From assembly GCA_003220795.1 (NCBI GenBank), contig QHTK01000059.1:1-50320 (forward strand): 50,320 nt of DNA. Reading direction: 5' to 3'. Positions within the stretch are counted from its first letter, which is position 1. Every line of letters starts with the position of its first letter. The position numbers and the translations under genes were made by a program. A model generated the notes under the pieces. It ran no database searches, had not been told where the DNA came from, and saw only the letters and a program-made list of their open reading frames with translations. This DNA comes from Gemmatimonadota bacterium. Lineage in GTDB: Bacteria; Gemmatimonadota; Gemmatimonadetes; Gemmatimonadales; GWC2-71-9. Below are positions 25,020 to 33,887 of this stretch, piece by piece.

Positions 25020-25315
25020 CGGACCGCATCGTGCGGCTGCTGGGCCTCGGGCTCAGGGCCGGGCGGGTCGTGGTCGGGGTCGCGGGGGTGCGGGCCAAGC
25101 TGCAGCGGGACGGATTGCGGTGCGTCGTGCTGGCGGCCGATGCGAGCGCCCGCACGCGGGACAAGGTGGAGCGCCTCGCGCGCGCGCGCGGGGTGCCGAT
25201 AGTGCGGGGACCGGGCGCCGGGCTGTTGGGCGCCGGGCTTGGCCGGCCACCCGTGCAGGCGGTCGGCGTGGCGGACGCGGGACTGGCCCGCGGGCTGGCG
25301 TCTTTGGAGGGGTAA
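25016..25315 (+). CDS. ylxQ: YlxQ-like L7Ae-family RNA-binding protein
   Basis: This is a 99-aa protein of the L7Ae/L30e fold, as in YlxQ (RplGB) encoded between nusA and infB in many bacteria. Typical segments are IVRLLGLGLRAGRVVVG, RCVVLAADASARTRDK and the VPIVRG strand. It likely binds K-turn RNA or the ribosome. It starts at GTG inside the nusA stop. The ylxR (DUF448) gene that normally lies between nusA and ylxQ is missing here. Confidence 0.85.
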   Translation: MTDRIVRLLGLGLRAGRVVVGVAGVRAKLQRDGLRCVVLAADASARTRDKVERLARARGVPIVRGPGAGLLGAGLGRPPVQAVGVADAGLARGLASLEG

Positions 25316-27982
25316 GTGACGACGACGCGGATACACGATTTGGCGGCGGAGTTCGGCATCTCCTCGGAGCAGCTGCTCGGCATGCTCAAGGAGCTGGACA
25401 TCTTTGTGCGTAGTCACCTGTCGCCGCTCAAGCCCGAGCAGGTGGCGCTGATGCGCGCGCGGTGGGAGCGCGAGAAGCGGAAGCTCAAGGAAGCGCCCGC
25501 ACCGCCCAAGCGGCGCCGCGTGGCGAAGGTCGCCGCCGCCGAGCCGGTCGCGGCGGCGCCGGAGGCGCGGCCCATGCGGCGCCGCCGCACGGCGGCCGAG
25601 GTGGCCGCGGCCGAGGCCGAGGCGCAGGCCGAGGCGGCGATCGAAGCGGAGCGCGAGCTCAAGGCCCGCGAAGCCCTCGAGGCCGCCAAGGCGGTCGACG
25701 ACGAAGCGAAACCGTCGCTCGAAGAGCGCGCGGCCGCGCTGTTCAAGGACCTCCCCGCTGCCGAGGAGTCGCGCGGCGAGCAGCCGACGTTCGCGACCGC
25801 GCCGGCCGCGACCGCCGCGCCGGCGGCCCCCCCGCCGCCGCCGCCCTCCGCCGCTTCGTTCGGCGCTCCCCCGCGGCCGGTGATTCCCACGCCGGTGCGT
25901 CCCAAGCCGGTGGCGAGTGCGGCGCCGGGCGGCGGTCCGCCCGCGCCCCCGCGGCCGGTGGCCTCCGCGGCGCCGGGCGTCGGACCGCTCGAGGAGCGCC
26001 GCCGCGACAAGGGAAAGAAGCGCAAGAAAGGCAAGAAGTCGCTGGTGGACCAGGAGGCGGTGGCGCAGAACATCTCCCGCACCCTCGCCTCGATCAAGGG
26101 GCCCGTGGCGCGCAAAGGCGTGCACCGCCGGGACGAGGGACCGAGCTTCCGCGACATCCAGGAGGAAAAGCGGCGCGAGGAGAAAGAGCGCGAGAAGACG
26201 CTGGTGCGCGTCACCGAGTTCATCACCGTCTCCGAGCTCGCCAACATCCTCAAGGTGCCCGCGAAGGAGATCGTCGCGTTCACGTTCAAGGAGCTCGGGC
26301 AGATGGTGACGATCAACCAGCGGCTCGACTTCGACATGATCGAGCTGATCGCGTCCGCGTTCAACTTCCAGGCGGTGCGCGAAGAGGAGTATGTCGTGGG
26401 GGAGGGCGAGCAGGCGCCCGACGACGCCCAGGCGACGCTCAAGCCGCGACCGCCGGTCGTGACCGTCATGGGACACGTCGATCACGGCAAGACGTCGCTG
26501 CTCGATTACATCCGCAAGACCAACGTGGTGGCCGGCGAGGCCGGCGGCATCACGCAGCACATCGGCGCCTACCAGGTGACGCTCAAGGACGGCCGGTCGA
26601 TCACCTTCCTCGACACGCCGGGGCACGAAGCGTTCACGGCGATGCGCGCCCGCGGCGCCCAGGTCACGGATATCGTCGTGCTGGTGGTCGCCGCCGATGA
26701 CGCGATCATGCCGCAGACCATCGAGGCCATCTCCCACGCCAAGAACGCCGGCGTGCCGCTGGTCGTCGCGATCAACAAGATCGATCTCCCCGCCGCCAAT
26801 GTGCAGAAAGTGAAGCAGGATCTGCTGTCGCACGCGGTAGTGCTCGAGGAGTTCGGCGGTACGACGCTCGCCACGCCGATCTCGGCGAAGACCGGGCAGA
26901 ACGTGGACGCCCTGCTCGATCAGATCCTGCTCCAGGCCGAGCTGCTCGATTTGAAGGCGAATCCCGATCGCCGGGCCCACGGCACCGTGCTCGAGGCGAC
27001 GCTCGACCCGGGAAAGGGACCGGTGGCGACGATCCTCGTGCAGAACGGCACGCTCCGGGTCGGAGACGACTTCATCTGCGGGCAGTTCTCCGGGCGCGTC
27101 CGCGCCATGTACAACGAGCGCGGCGAAACGGTGACCGTTGCCGGGCCGTCGACGCCCGTGCAGATCCTCGGCTTCGAGGGCGTGCCCGAGGCGGGGGACA
27201 CCTTCAGTGTGATGGCGGATGCCGGGGCGGCGCGCGAGATCGCCCAGAAGCGCCAGCGCCTGGAGCGCGAGGCGCAGCACCGCCGCAGCGGACGCGTGAA
27301 GACGCTCGAGGACTTCATGGCGGAGCGCGCGGCCGGGGGCGCCGCGGCGCTGCGCATCATCATCAAGGCGGACCAGGGCGGCCCCGCGGAAGCGCTCGCG
27401 GACGCGCTGGCCCAGCTGTCCACCCCAGAAGTCAAGGTGGAAGTCGTGCACCGCGGCGTCGGCGCCATCACCGACTCGGATGTCCTGCTCGCGAAGGCGT
27501 CGGGTGCCATCATCGTCGGCTTCCACGTGCGACCCGATTCCAACGCACGCGCCTCGGCCGAGCGCGAGCGCGTGGAGATCCGCACCTACCGCATCATCTA
27601 CGAGGCGGTGGAAGAGGTGAAGGCTGCAATGGAGGGACTGCTCACGCCCGAGAAGAAGGAAGTCGTGCTGGGGGAGGCCGAGGTGCGACAGACGTTTAAG
27701 ATCGCCAAGATCGGTACCATCGCGGGGTGCTTCGTGCGCTCCGGGGTCATCCCCCGGACGGCGCGGGTGCGGGTGATCCGCGACGGCGTGGAGGTGTACG
27801 AGGGCACGATCGCCTCCCTCAAGCGCTTCAAGGACGACGTGCGCGAGGTGCGGGAGAGCTTCGAGTGCGGCATCGGCATCGAGAACTTCAACGACGTCAA
27901 GGTCGGCGACCTGATCGAAGCGTATCGCATCGAGGAGGTCGCCCGCTCGCTCGACGGGGGGAATGGCGGCAAGGGGGCGTGA
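25316..27982 (+). CDS. infB: Translation initiation factor IF-2
   Basis: This is an 888-aa GTPase that brings initiator tRNA to the 30S subunit. N-terminal helix ([20 protein letters not shown]), then a long Ala/Glu/Pro-rich linker with a lysine cluster ([11 protein letters not shown]) at about 70-380. The G domain shows [12 protein letters not shown] (about 385), [21 protein letters not shown] and the SAKTGQN region. Domains II-IV follow, including the tRNA-binding C-terminal domain ([11 protein letters not shown]). GTG start preceded by GGAGGGG. Length is within the family range. Confidence 0.97.
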   Translation: MTTTRIHDLAAEFGISSEQLLGMLKELDIFVRSHLSPLKPEQVALMRARWEREKRKLKEAPAPPKRRRVAKVAAAEPVAAAPEARPMRRRRTAAEVAAAEAEAQAEAAIEAERELKAREALEAAKAVDDEAKPSLEERAAALFKDLPAAEESRGEQPTFATAPAATAAPAAPPPPPPSAASFGAPPRPVIPTPVRPKPVASAAPGGGPPAPPRPVASAAPGVGPLEERRRDKGKKRKKGKKSLVDQEAVAQNISRTLASIKGPVARKGVHRRDEGPSFRDIQEEKRREEKEREKTLVRVTEFITVSELANILKVPAKEIVAFTFKELGQMVTINQRLDFDMIELIASAFNFQAVREEEYVVGEGEQAPDDAQATLKPRPPVVTVMGHVDHGKTSLLDYIRKTNVVAGEAGGITQHIGAYQVTLKDGRSITFLDTPGHEAFTAMRARGAQVTDIVVLVVAADDAIMPQTIEAISHAKNAGVPLVVAINKIDLPAANVQKVKQDLLSHAVVLEEFGGTTLATPISAKTGQNVDALLDQILLQAELLDLKANPDRRAHGTVLEATLDPGKGPVATILVQNGTLRVGDDFICGQFSGRVRAMYNERGETVTVAGPSTPVQILGFEGVPEAGDTFSVMADAGAAREIAQKRQRLEREAQHRRSGRVKTLEDFMAERAAGGAAALRIIIKADQGGPAEALADALAQLSTPEVKVEVVHRGVGAITDSDVLLAKASGAIIVGFHVRPDSNARASAERERVEIRTYRIIYEAVEEVKAAMEGLLTPEKKEVVLGEAEVRQTFKIAKIGTIAGCFVRSGVIPRTARVRVIRDGVEVYEGTIASLKRFKDDVREVRESFECGIGIENFNDVKVGDLIEAYRIEEVARSLDGGNGGKGA

Positions 27983-27985
27983 GCC

Positions 27986-28267
27986 GTGGTGGTGGGGGTG
28001 ATGACCTGGGAGCTGCACCTCGAGGGGTGCCGCTCGCTGAAGGAGAAGCGTCACGTCTTGAAGAGCCTCAAGGACCGGCTCCACAACCGCTTCAACGTCT
28101 CGGCCGCGGAAACGGCCCACCACGACCTGTGGCAGCGCGCCGAGCTGACGGTCTGTGTGGTGTCGAACGAGCGGGGCCACGCCGAGAGCGTGCTCCGGGA
28201 GGCCGACCGCCTGGTGGACGGGGCGGACGGCGCCCGCATCGTGGACACGAGCACGAGCTTTCTGTGA
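27986..28267 (+). CDS. ylxP: DUF503 (YlxP-like) protein
   Basis: This is a 93-aa protein matching DUF503: VGVMTWELHLEGCRSLKEKRHVLKSLKDRL, FNVSAAET and VVSNERGHAESVL. It commonly lies between infB and rbfA, and a link to ribosome assembly is suspected from context only. GTG start at 27986, with a second in-frame GTG 3 nt later. 3-nt gap after infB. Confidence 0.85.
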   Translation: MVVGVMTWELHLEGCRSLKEKRHVLKSLKDRLHNRFNVSAAETAHHDLWQRAELTVCVVSNERGHAESVLREADRLVDGADGARIVDTSTSFL

Positions 28268-28268
28268 C

Positions 28269-28646
28269 ATGACCCGACGATCCGTCCCCTCCTCGCGGCC
28301 CCGCCGCCGCCCCGAGCGCGTGGCCGAGTTGATCCGGCAGACCGTAGCGGCGTTTCTGACGGCCAACGTGCGAGACCCGCGTGTCGGGTTCGTCACGGTC
28401 ACGGCGGTCGAGGTGTCCCGCGACCTGGCCCACGCCCGGATCCGGGTGAGCGTCATGGGGACCGATGCGGAGAAGGCTCAGACGCTCGAGGGGTTGGCCA
28501 GTGTGGCGCGGTTCCTGCGCGCCCAGTTGGCGCACGAGCTGCGGCTCCGCACCAGTCCCGAGCTGCGCTTCGAGCTCGACCGCGGCCTGGAGCACGCGCA
28601 ACACATCGACGCCGTGCTGAAGCGGCTCAAGGAGGGCCCCGGCTGA
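28269..28646 (+). CDS. rbfA: Ribosome-binding factor A
   Basis: This is a 125-aa single KH-like domain factor for late 30S maturation and cold adaptation. Typical segments are RVAELIRQTVAAFL, DPRVGFVTVTAVEVSRDLAH, ARIRVSVMG and the ELRFELDRGLEHAQHIDAVL helix. ATG 28269 begins 1 nt after the ylxP stop; an upstream in-frame start at 28155 lies within ylxP. The stop TGA overlaps the proposed CTG start of truB. Confidence 0.94.
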   Translation: MTRRSVPSSRPRRRPERVAELIRQTVAAFLTANVRDPRVGFVTVTAVEVSRDLAHARIRVSVMGTDAEKAQTLEGLASVARFLRAQLAHELRLRTSPELRFELDRGLEHAQHIDAVLKRLKEGPG

Positions 28647-29497
28647 TCGCGGGCGTGGCGCTCGTCGCGAAGCCGGGCGGCCCCACGTCGCACGACGTGG
28701 TCGATCAGGTGCGTCGCGCGCTCGGTCTCCGGCGCGTCGGCCACTTGGGCACGCTCGACCCGTTTGCGGTGGGGCTGCTCGTCATCGTCGTGGGGCGCGC
28801 GACGCGGCTCGCGCCGTACGCGGCCGATTGGGCGAAGTCGTACGAAGGCGTGATCCGGCTGGGGCGGACGACCGCGACCGACGACGCCACTGGCCCGACG
28901 GCCGGCGCCTCGGACGCCTGGCAGTCGCTCGATCGCGCGCGTGTCGAGGCCGCGGTGGCGCAATTTCGGGGCGCCTACGAGCAGCGGCCGCCCGCCTATT
29001 CGGCGGTGAAGGTGGCGGGCGAACGCGCCTACCGGCGGGCGCGCCGGGGCGAGCCGGTGGCGCTCCCGGCGCGCCCGGTCCTAGTCTCGGCGCTCGAGCT
29101 GGTGCGCTTTGCGCCGCCCGATGTCGGGTTTCGCGCCACCGTGAGCGGCGGGACGTATCTCCGCGGTCTCGCGCGGGACCTGGGGGAAGAGTTGGGGTGC
29201 GGGGCGCATCTCGCGACGCTGGTGCGAACCCGCGTCGGCCCGTTCCGGCTCGAGGACGCGGTGCTGCCCGAGCGACTGACCGCCGCCGACTTGCGCGATC
29301 CCGCGACGCTAGTGGCGGAGCTGCCGCGCCGGGAGCTGGACGCAGCGGGGCGATCAGCGGTGATGCACGGGCGGCCGGTGCCTGCGGGGAAGGGGGAAGA
29401 CGGAAGGGTGGCGCTCTTCGCAGACGGGCAGCTGGTGGCGGTGGCCGAGCGCGCGGGAGACGTGCTGAAGCCCCGGGTGGTAGTGGCGGACGAATGA
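28643..29497 (+). CDS. truB: tRNA pseudouridine-55 synthase TruB
   Basis: This is a 284-aa enzyme converting U55 of tRNA to pseudouridine in the T-loop. The N-terminus reads IAGVALVAKPGGPTSHDVV; the catalytic Asp39 is in GHLGTLDPFAVG. A C-terminal PUA-like domain follows. The start is placed at CTG 28643, which overlaps the rbfA stop as CTGA, sits 7 nt after GGAGG (28631-28635), and includes the conserved Gly before VALV. The alternative GTG 28655 lacks that Gly and is 19 nt from the Shine-Dalgarno. The stop overlaps ribF by 4 nt. Confidence 0.93.
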   Translation: MIAGVALVAKPGGPTSHDVVDQVRRALGLRRVGHLGTLDPFAVGLLVIVVGRATRLAPYAADWAKSYEGVIRLGRTTATDDATGPTAGASDAWQSLDRARVEAAVAQFRGAYEQRPPAYSAVKVAGERAYRRARRGEPVALPARPVLVSALELVRFAPPDVGFRATVSGGTYLRGLARDLGEELGCGAHLATLVRTRVGPFRLEDAVLPERLTAADLRDPATLVAELPRRELDAAGRSAVMHGRPVPAGKGEDGRVALFADGQLVAVAERAGDVLKPRVVVADE

Positions 29498-30405
29498 CGG
29501 GCACGGTGACCACCGTCGGCACGTTCGACGGCGTGCACCGCGGGCACCAGGCGGTGCTGGCGGAGATCGTGCAGCGGGCACGCGGCCAGGGGCTGGCGAG
29601 CCTGGTCGTCACCTTCGACCCGCACCCGCTCGAGGTCGTGAATCCTGCGGCGGCGCCGCGTCTGCTCACGCTCCCCGACGAGAAGCGGGAGCTCGTGGCG
29701 GCGCTGGGGCTCGATCGGGTCGAGCTGGTGCCGTTCACGGCGGCCCTGGCGCGTCTCTCCCCGGAGCAATTCGTCCGGGAAGTGCTGCGCGCGCGGTACG
29801 GGATGCGCGAGCTGGTGCTGGGGTATGACCACGGATTCGGGCGGGGACGGACCGGTGACGTGGATCTGGTGCGGAGGCTGGCGCGCGAGGACGGCTTCGT
29901 GGTGGACGTGGTGGACGCGGTGCGCGACGACGGGCAACCGATCTCATCGTCGCTGATCCGCACCGCGGTCGCGCACGGGGACCTCGCGGCCGCGGAGCGC
30001 TGGCTCGGCCGGCGTTACAGCGCGACGGGGGTGGTGGAGCGCGGGGCAGGGCGGGGGCGGACGATCGGGATTCCGACGATCAACCTGGCCTCGCCCGATC
30101 CCCGCAAGCTGCTGCCGCCGGACGGTGTGTACGCAGTCTGGGTACGACTGCCGGGGAAAGGGGAAGGGGGAAAGGGAGTGCAATACGGCGGCATGATGAA
30201 CCAGGGGCCACGGCCCACCTTCGGTATCGCGGCACGGGCGCTGGAGATCCACTTGTTCGACTTCGCCGGCGAGCTGTACGGCGAAACGGTGACCGTGGAG
30301 TGGGTGCGTCGGTTGCGCGAGGTGCAAACGTTTCCGTCGCGCGAGGCACTCGTGGAACAACTGGGACGCGACGCGATCGCGGCGCGCGCCATCCTCAACC
30401 GGTAA
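29494..30405 (+). CDS. ribF: Bifunctional riboflavin kinase/FAD synthetase
   Basis: This is a 303-aa enzyme making FMN and FAD. FAD synthetase part (about 1-150): GTFDGVHRGHQAVLAEI, TFDPHPLEVV, LGYDHGFGRGRTGD, and SSSLIRTAVAHGD. Flavokinase part (about 175-303): GRTIGIPTINL, PPDGVYAVWV, NQGPRPTFG, EIHLFDFAG. ATG 29494 overlaps the truB stop (ATGA). A purine-only tract at about 30150-30178 encodes a small Gly/Lys-rich insert (LPGKGEGGKGV) in a kinase-domain loop. Confidence 0.95.
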   Translation: MTGTVTTVGTFDGVHRGHQAVLAEIVQRARGQGLASLVVTFDPHPLEVVNPAAAPRLLTLPDEKRELVAALGLDRVELVPFTAALARLSPEQFVREVLRARYGMRELVLGYDHGFGRGRTGDVDLVRRLAREDGFVVDVVDAVRDDGQPISSSLIRTAVAHGDLAAAERWLGRRYSATGVVERGAGRGRTIGIPTINLASPDPRKLLPPDGVYAVWVRLPGKGEGGKGVQYGGMMNQGPRPTFGIAARALEIHLFDFAGELYGETVTVEWVRRLREVQTFPSREALVEQLGRDAIAARAILNR

Positions 30406-30411
30406 CACGCC

Positions 30412-32082
30412 ATGCTCTTCCGCACGATTCGCTCACGCCTGATGGTGACCGGGGCGCTGGTCGTCGGCAGCGTCTTCGCGCTCAAGCCGAGTAATACCGT
30501 CCAGCGGATCCGCGACGCGGCCACCGGGCGCATGAAGGATACCACGGTGCGCCGCGTACCCATCAACCTGGGGCTCGATCTGCAAGGCGGCATCCACCTC
30601 TCGCTCGAGGTGGATCAGAGTAAGGGCCCCGTGCCCGATTGCGCCGACGCGATCAGCCGTGCTGAGCGGGTGGTGCGGAGCCGCATCGATCAGTTCGGCA
30701 CCACCGAGCCCGTGGTGCAGATCATCGGGCGCTGCCGGCTGGTCGTCGAGCTCCCGGGCGAGAAGGATCCGGCGCGCGCCAAGAGCATCATTCAGCGCAC
30801 CGCGTTCCTCGAGTTCCGGATCACCGACATGCAGAACCTGTTCCGCGACGCGCTGCCCGAGATCGACCGGGCGTTGCGTGAGGCGGGGGTCCAGGCGCCC
30901 GGACAGACAGGAGCGGGAGCCGCCAACGTGGCGCAGCTGTTCGGTCCCGACACCACCAAAGCCAAGAAGGGAAAGGCGGCGGCCAAGGGCAAGGCCGCCA
31001 AGGACACGACCGACCTGAACGCGCCCGGAGCGCTGTCGTCGCTGCTGTTCCAATCGCCCATCAATATGCCGGGCGAGTTCCTCGTCCCGGAGGAACAGGC
31101 GCCCGTTGCTGAGAGCCTGCTCGCGCGACCGGAGGTGAAGCGGCTCATCCCGCGGGGCATCGAGCTCAAGTGGGGCACCGAGTTGGCGTCCCGTGGGGCG
31201 CGCGCGTACCGCGCGCTGTACGCCGTCGAGGACCGGCCCATCATCACCGGCGAGGAGCTCGAGAAGGCCACGGCACGGCGCGACCAGGTGACCAACCAGT
31301 CGGTCGTGGACTTCGTGCTGTCACGCTCCGGCGGCCGCAAGTTCGAGCGCGAGACCGGCCGCCACGTGGGTCACTACATGGCCATCATCCTGGACGGCCG
31401 CGCGCAGGGACAACCCCCCATCATCAAGAGTCAAATCGGCCAGCACGGTCAGATCGAGCTCGGCTCGAAGCCGCTGCAGGAGGCACAGGATCTGGCGCTG
31501 GTGCTGCGCGCCGGCGCCCTCCCGGCGCCGCTCACCATCGTCGAGGAGCGGACCATCGGGCCGTCGCTCGGCCAGGACTCGATCAAGGACGGCATCCGCG
31601 CCGGCGTCGTGGGCGTGTTGCTCGTCATCCTGATCATGGTGGTGTATTACCGGCTCTCGGGCGTGCTCGCCGTCCTGGCGCTGACCCTGTACGTCGCGTT
31701 CACGCTGGCGGGACTCGCCCTGTTCGGCTCGACCCTGACGCTCCCCGGGCTCGCCGGGCTGGTGCTGTCGGTCGGCATCGCCGTCGACGCCAACGTGCTG
31801 ATCTTCGAGCGCATCCGCGAGGAGTTGCAGCACGGCAAGCTCGTCCGCACGGCCGTGGACGAGGGGTTCAAGCATGCCATGAGCGCCATCGTCGACTCGA
31901 ATGTCAGCACCGCCCTCACGGCCGGCATCCTCTACCTGGTCGGCACGGGCCCGGTGCGGGGCTTTGCCGTCACGCTGATTATCGGGATCGGCGCCTCGAT
32001 GATCACCGCCATTTTCGTGGTGCGGACCTTCTACATGATCTGGCTGCAGCGCCGGCCGGACATGGCCACCTTGAGCGTCTGA
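30412..32082 (+). CDS. secD: Protein translocase subunit SecD
   Basis: This is a 556-aa inner-membrane SecDF partner that uses the proton-motive force to help pull preproteins across. One N-terminal helix, a large periplasmic P1 region (about 50-380; NLGLDLQGGIHLSLEVD, SRAERVVRSRIDQFG, VELPGEKDPARAKSI), and five C-terminal helices (about 385-545) with GLVLSVGIAVDANVLIFERI, the conserved TM4 Asp motif. P1 carries an unusual Lys/Ala-rich insert (about residues 180-205, KKGKAAAKGKAAKD). ATG 30412 with secF 1 nt after the stop. Confidence 0.96.
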   Translation: MLFRTIRSRLMVTGALVVGSVFALKPSNTVQRIRDAATGRMKDTTVRRVPINLGLDLQGGIHLSLEVDQSKGPVPDCADAISRAERVVRSRIDQFGTTEPVVQIIGRCRLVVELPGEKDPARAKSIIQRTAFLEFRITDMQNLFRDALPEIDRALREAGVQAPGQTGAGAANVAQLFGPDTTKAKKGKAAAKGKAAKDTTDLNAPGALSSLLFQSPINMPGEFLVPEEQAPVAESLLARPEVKRLIPRGIELKWGTELASRGARAYRALYAVEDRPIITGEELEKATARRDQVTNQSVVDFVLSRSGGRKFERETGRHVGHYMAIILDGRAQGQPPIIKSQIGQHGQIELGSKPLQEAQDLALVLRAGALPAPLTIVEERTIGPSLGQDSIKDGIRAGVVGVLLVILIMVVYYRLSGVLAVLALTLYVAFTLAGLALFGSTLTLPGLAGLVLSVGIAVDANVLIFERIREELQHGKLVRTAVDEGFKHAMSAIVDSNVSTALTAGILYLVGTGPVRGFAVTLIIGIGASMITAIFVVRTFYMIWLQRRPDMATLSV

Positions 32083-32083
32083 G

Positions 32084-33097
32084 ATGATCCGACTCTTCGC
32101 CAACGCCAACTACGACTTCATCAAATGGCGTCGCTGGGCCTACGGGCTCACCGCGGCCCTCATCGTCCCGGGGTTCGCGCTGTTCCTGGTGCACGGGCTG
32201 AACTACAGCATCGAGTTCACCGGGGGCACCCTCATCCAGCTCGAGACCACGCAGCCGGTAGGCACCGAACGGATTCGCAGCGCGCTCGACGCCGCGGGGA
32301 TTCGCGACGCAGAGATCCAGCAATTCGGGGGGGCCAACGAGTACAAGGTACAGGCGCGGCTCGGGACGACGGCGGCCCTCACCCAAGGGAGCACCGACTC
32401 GACGGCGCAGGCCGTTGACTCGGCCTTGGCGCACGGCTTGGGGCCGCACCAGTACACGATCGTGCGCACCGAGGCGGTGGGTCCCAAGGTGGGACGCGAG
32501 CTGCAGGGCAAGGCGTTCTTGGCGATCTTGTTCTCGTTCATCGTCACGCTGATCTACCTCGCCGTGCGGTTCGAATGGCGGTTCGGCCTCGCCGCCGTGC
32601 TGGCGACCCTCCACGACATTCTCACGACCATCGCGTTCATCCGTTACCTGAATCTCGAGGTGAGCCTGGTCGTGGTGGGCGCGGTCCTGACGATGGTGGG
32701 ATACTCGCTGAACGACACGATCATCATTTTCGACCGCGTGCGCGAGAACCTGCGCAAGTTTCGACGCCAGAACCTGTACGAAATCCTGAATCTCTCGATC
32801 AACGAGACGTTGCCGCGCTCGGTGCTCACGCACGGGACCACGATGGCCACGACCGTCGCGCTGGTCTTGCTGGCGGGTGAAGTGCTGCGGCCCTTCGCGC
32901 TGGTCATGACCTTCGCCATCTTCACCGGGACGTTCTCCTCGATCTACATCGCCGCGCCGCTCCTGATGTACATCGAGAAGCGCTGGCCGGGCCAGGACGC
33001 GCGCGGCGCCCGGGCGTTCCGGCCGGCAGGCGCGGTCCCCTTGACTCCGCCGCCGTCCGGCAGCGGCTCCGAGGCCCGCTCCAAAGCGGCCGTGTGA
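32084..33097 (+). CDS. secF: Protein translocase subunit SecF
   Basis: This is a 337-aa partner of SecD. N-terminal helix (YGLTAALIVPGFALFLVHG), a FTGGTLIQLE motif typical of SecF, a periplasmic domain (about 45-150), and five further helices (about 150-310) with VLTMVGYSLNDTIIIFDRVRENL, the conserved transmembrane Asp motif. The last about 25 residues are a Pro/Gly/Ser-rich tail that adds to the family core. It starts 1 nt after the secD stop. Confidence 0.96.
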   Translation: MIRLFANANYDFIKWRRWAYGLTAALIVPGFALFLVHGLNYSIEFTGGTLIQLETTQPVGTERIRSALDAAGIRDAEIQQFGGANEYKVQARLGTTAALTQGSTDSTAQAVDSALAHGLGPHQYTIVRTEAVGPKVGRELQGKAFLAILFSFIVTLIYLAVRFEWRFGLAAVLATLHDILTTIAFIRYLNLEVSLVVVGAVLTMVGYSLNDTIIIFDRVRENLRKFRRQNLYEILNLSINETLPRSVLTHGTTMATTVALVLLAGEVLRPFALVMTFAIFTGTFSSIYIAAPLLMYIEKRWPGQDARGARAFRPAGAVPLTPPPSGSGSEARSKAAV

Positions 33098-33098
33098 C

Positions 33099-33887
33099 GT
33101 GCTGGTCGACGCCCACTGCCACCTGGGCGATGTGGCGTTCGACCCGGATCGCGACGCGGTGCTGGAGCGGGCCCGCCGGGCCGCCGTGGGGCACGTCGTC
33201 GTGATCGGCACGACGCCGGTAGACAGCGCGCGGGCCGCGGCCCTCGCCCGCAGCCGCCCCGGCCTCTCGGCCACGGCGGGGCTGCACCCCCACGAGGCGT
33301 CGGCGTGGTCGGCCGACACGGCGGCCCGCCTGAAGGCATTGCTCGGCCAGCCCGAAGTGGTGGCTGTCGGCGAGACCGGTCTCGATTACCATTACGACCA
33401 CGCTCCCCGCGACGCGCAGCGGCGGGCGTTCGCAGCCCAGCTGGCCCTCGCGGTCGAGCTCGGCAAGCCGGTCGTCGTGCACGCCCGCGAGGCGGATGCG
33501 GATGTGGCCGCGATACTCGCCGGCACCGGGGCGCCGGTCGTGCTGCACTCGTTCAGCTCCGGCGCGACGCTGTTCGAAGCGGGGATGCGGATCGGCGCGT
33601 ACTTTTCGTTTTCCGGTATGATCACGTTCAAGAACTGGGTCAGCACGTTCCCTCTGGCCGGCGTTCCATCGGACCGCGTCCTCGTGGAGACGGACGCTCC
33701 CTACCTCGCCCCCGTGCCGCACCGCGGCGAGCGGAACGAGCCGGCCTTCGTGCAGGCGGTCGCGGAAGCGCTCGGCCGGGCGCTCGGGGCATCCCTCGCG
33801 GACATCGCGCAGCGGACGACGGAAAATGCCCGTCGCGTGTTCGGCGCGCGACTCGCCGCCACGCTCTTGCAGGGAGAGGATGCGTGA
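33099..33887 (+). CDS. tatD: TatD-family metal-dependent hydrolase/DNase
   Basis: This is a 262-aa TIM-barrel protein of the TatD/YcfH family. Metal ligands are visible: DAHCHLGD (His6, His8), GETGLDYHYD (Glu), VVHAREAD (His), LHSFSSGA (His) and VETDAPYLAP (Asp). Known members are 3'-5' DNases or D-aminoacyl-tRNA deacylase-like; the substrate is unknown. GTG 33099 lies 1 nt after the secF stop; the end overlaps fhs by 4 nt (GTGA). Confidence 0.92.
   Translation: MLVDAHCHLGDVAFDPDRDAVLERARRAAVGHVVVIGTTPVDSARAAALARSRPGLSATAGLHPHEASAWSADTAARLKALLGQPEVVAVGETGLDYHYDHAPRDAQRRAFAAQLALAVELGKPVVVHAREADADVAAILAGTGAPVVLHSFSSGATLFEAGMRIGAYFSFSGMITFKNWVSTFPLAGVPSDRVLVETDAPYLAPVPHRGERNEPAFVQAVAEALGRALGASLADIAQRTTENARRVFGARLAATLLQGEDA

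Noticed and set aside
24317..28456. 1379-codon open frame on the minus strand opposite nusA-infB
   Set aside because: It is a shadow of the high GC content: it is antisense to strongly conserved genes, has Arg/His-rich low-complexity translation and no recognisable motif.
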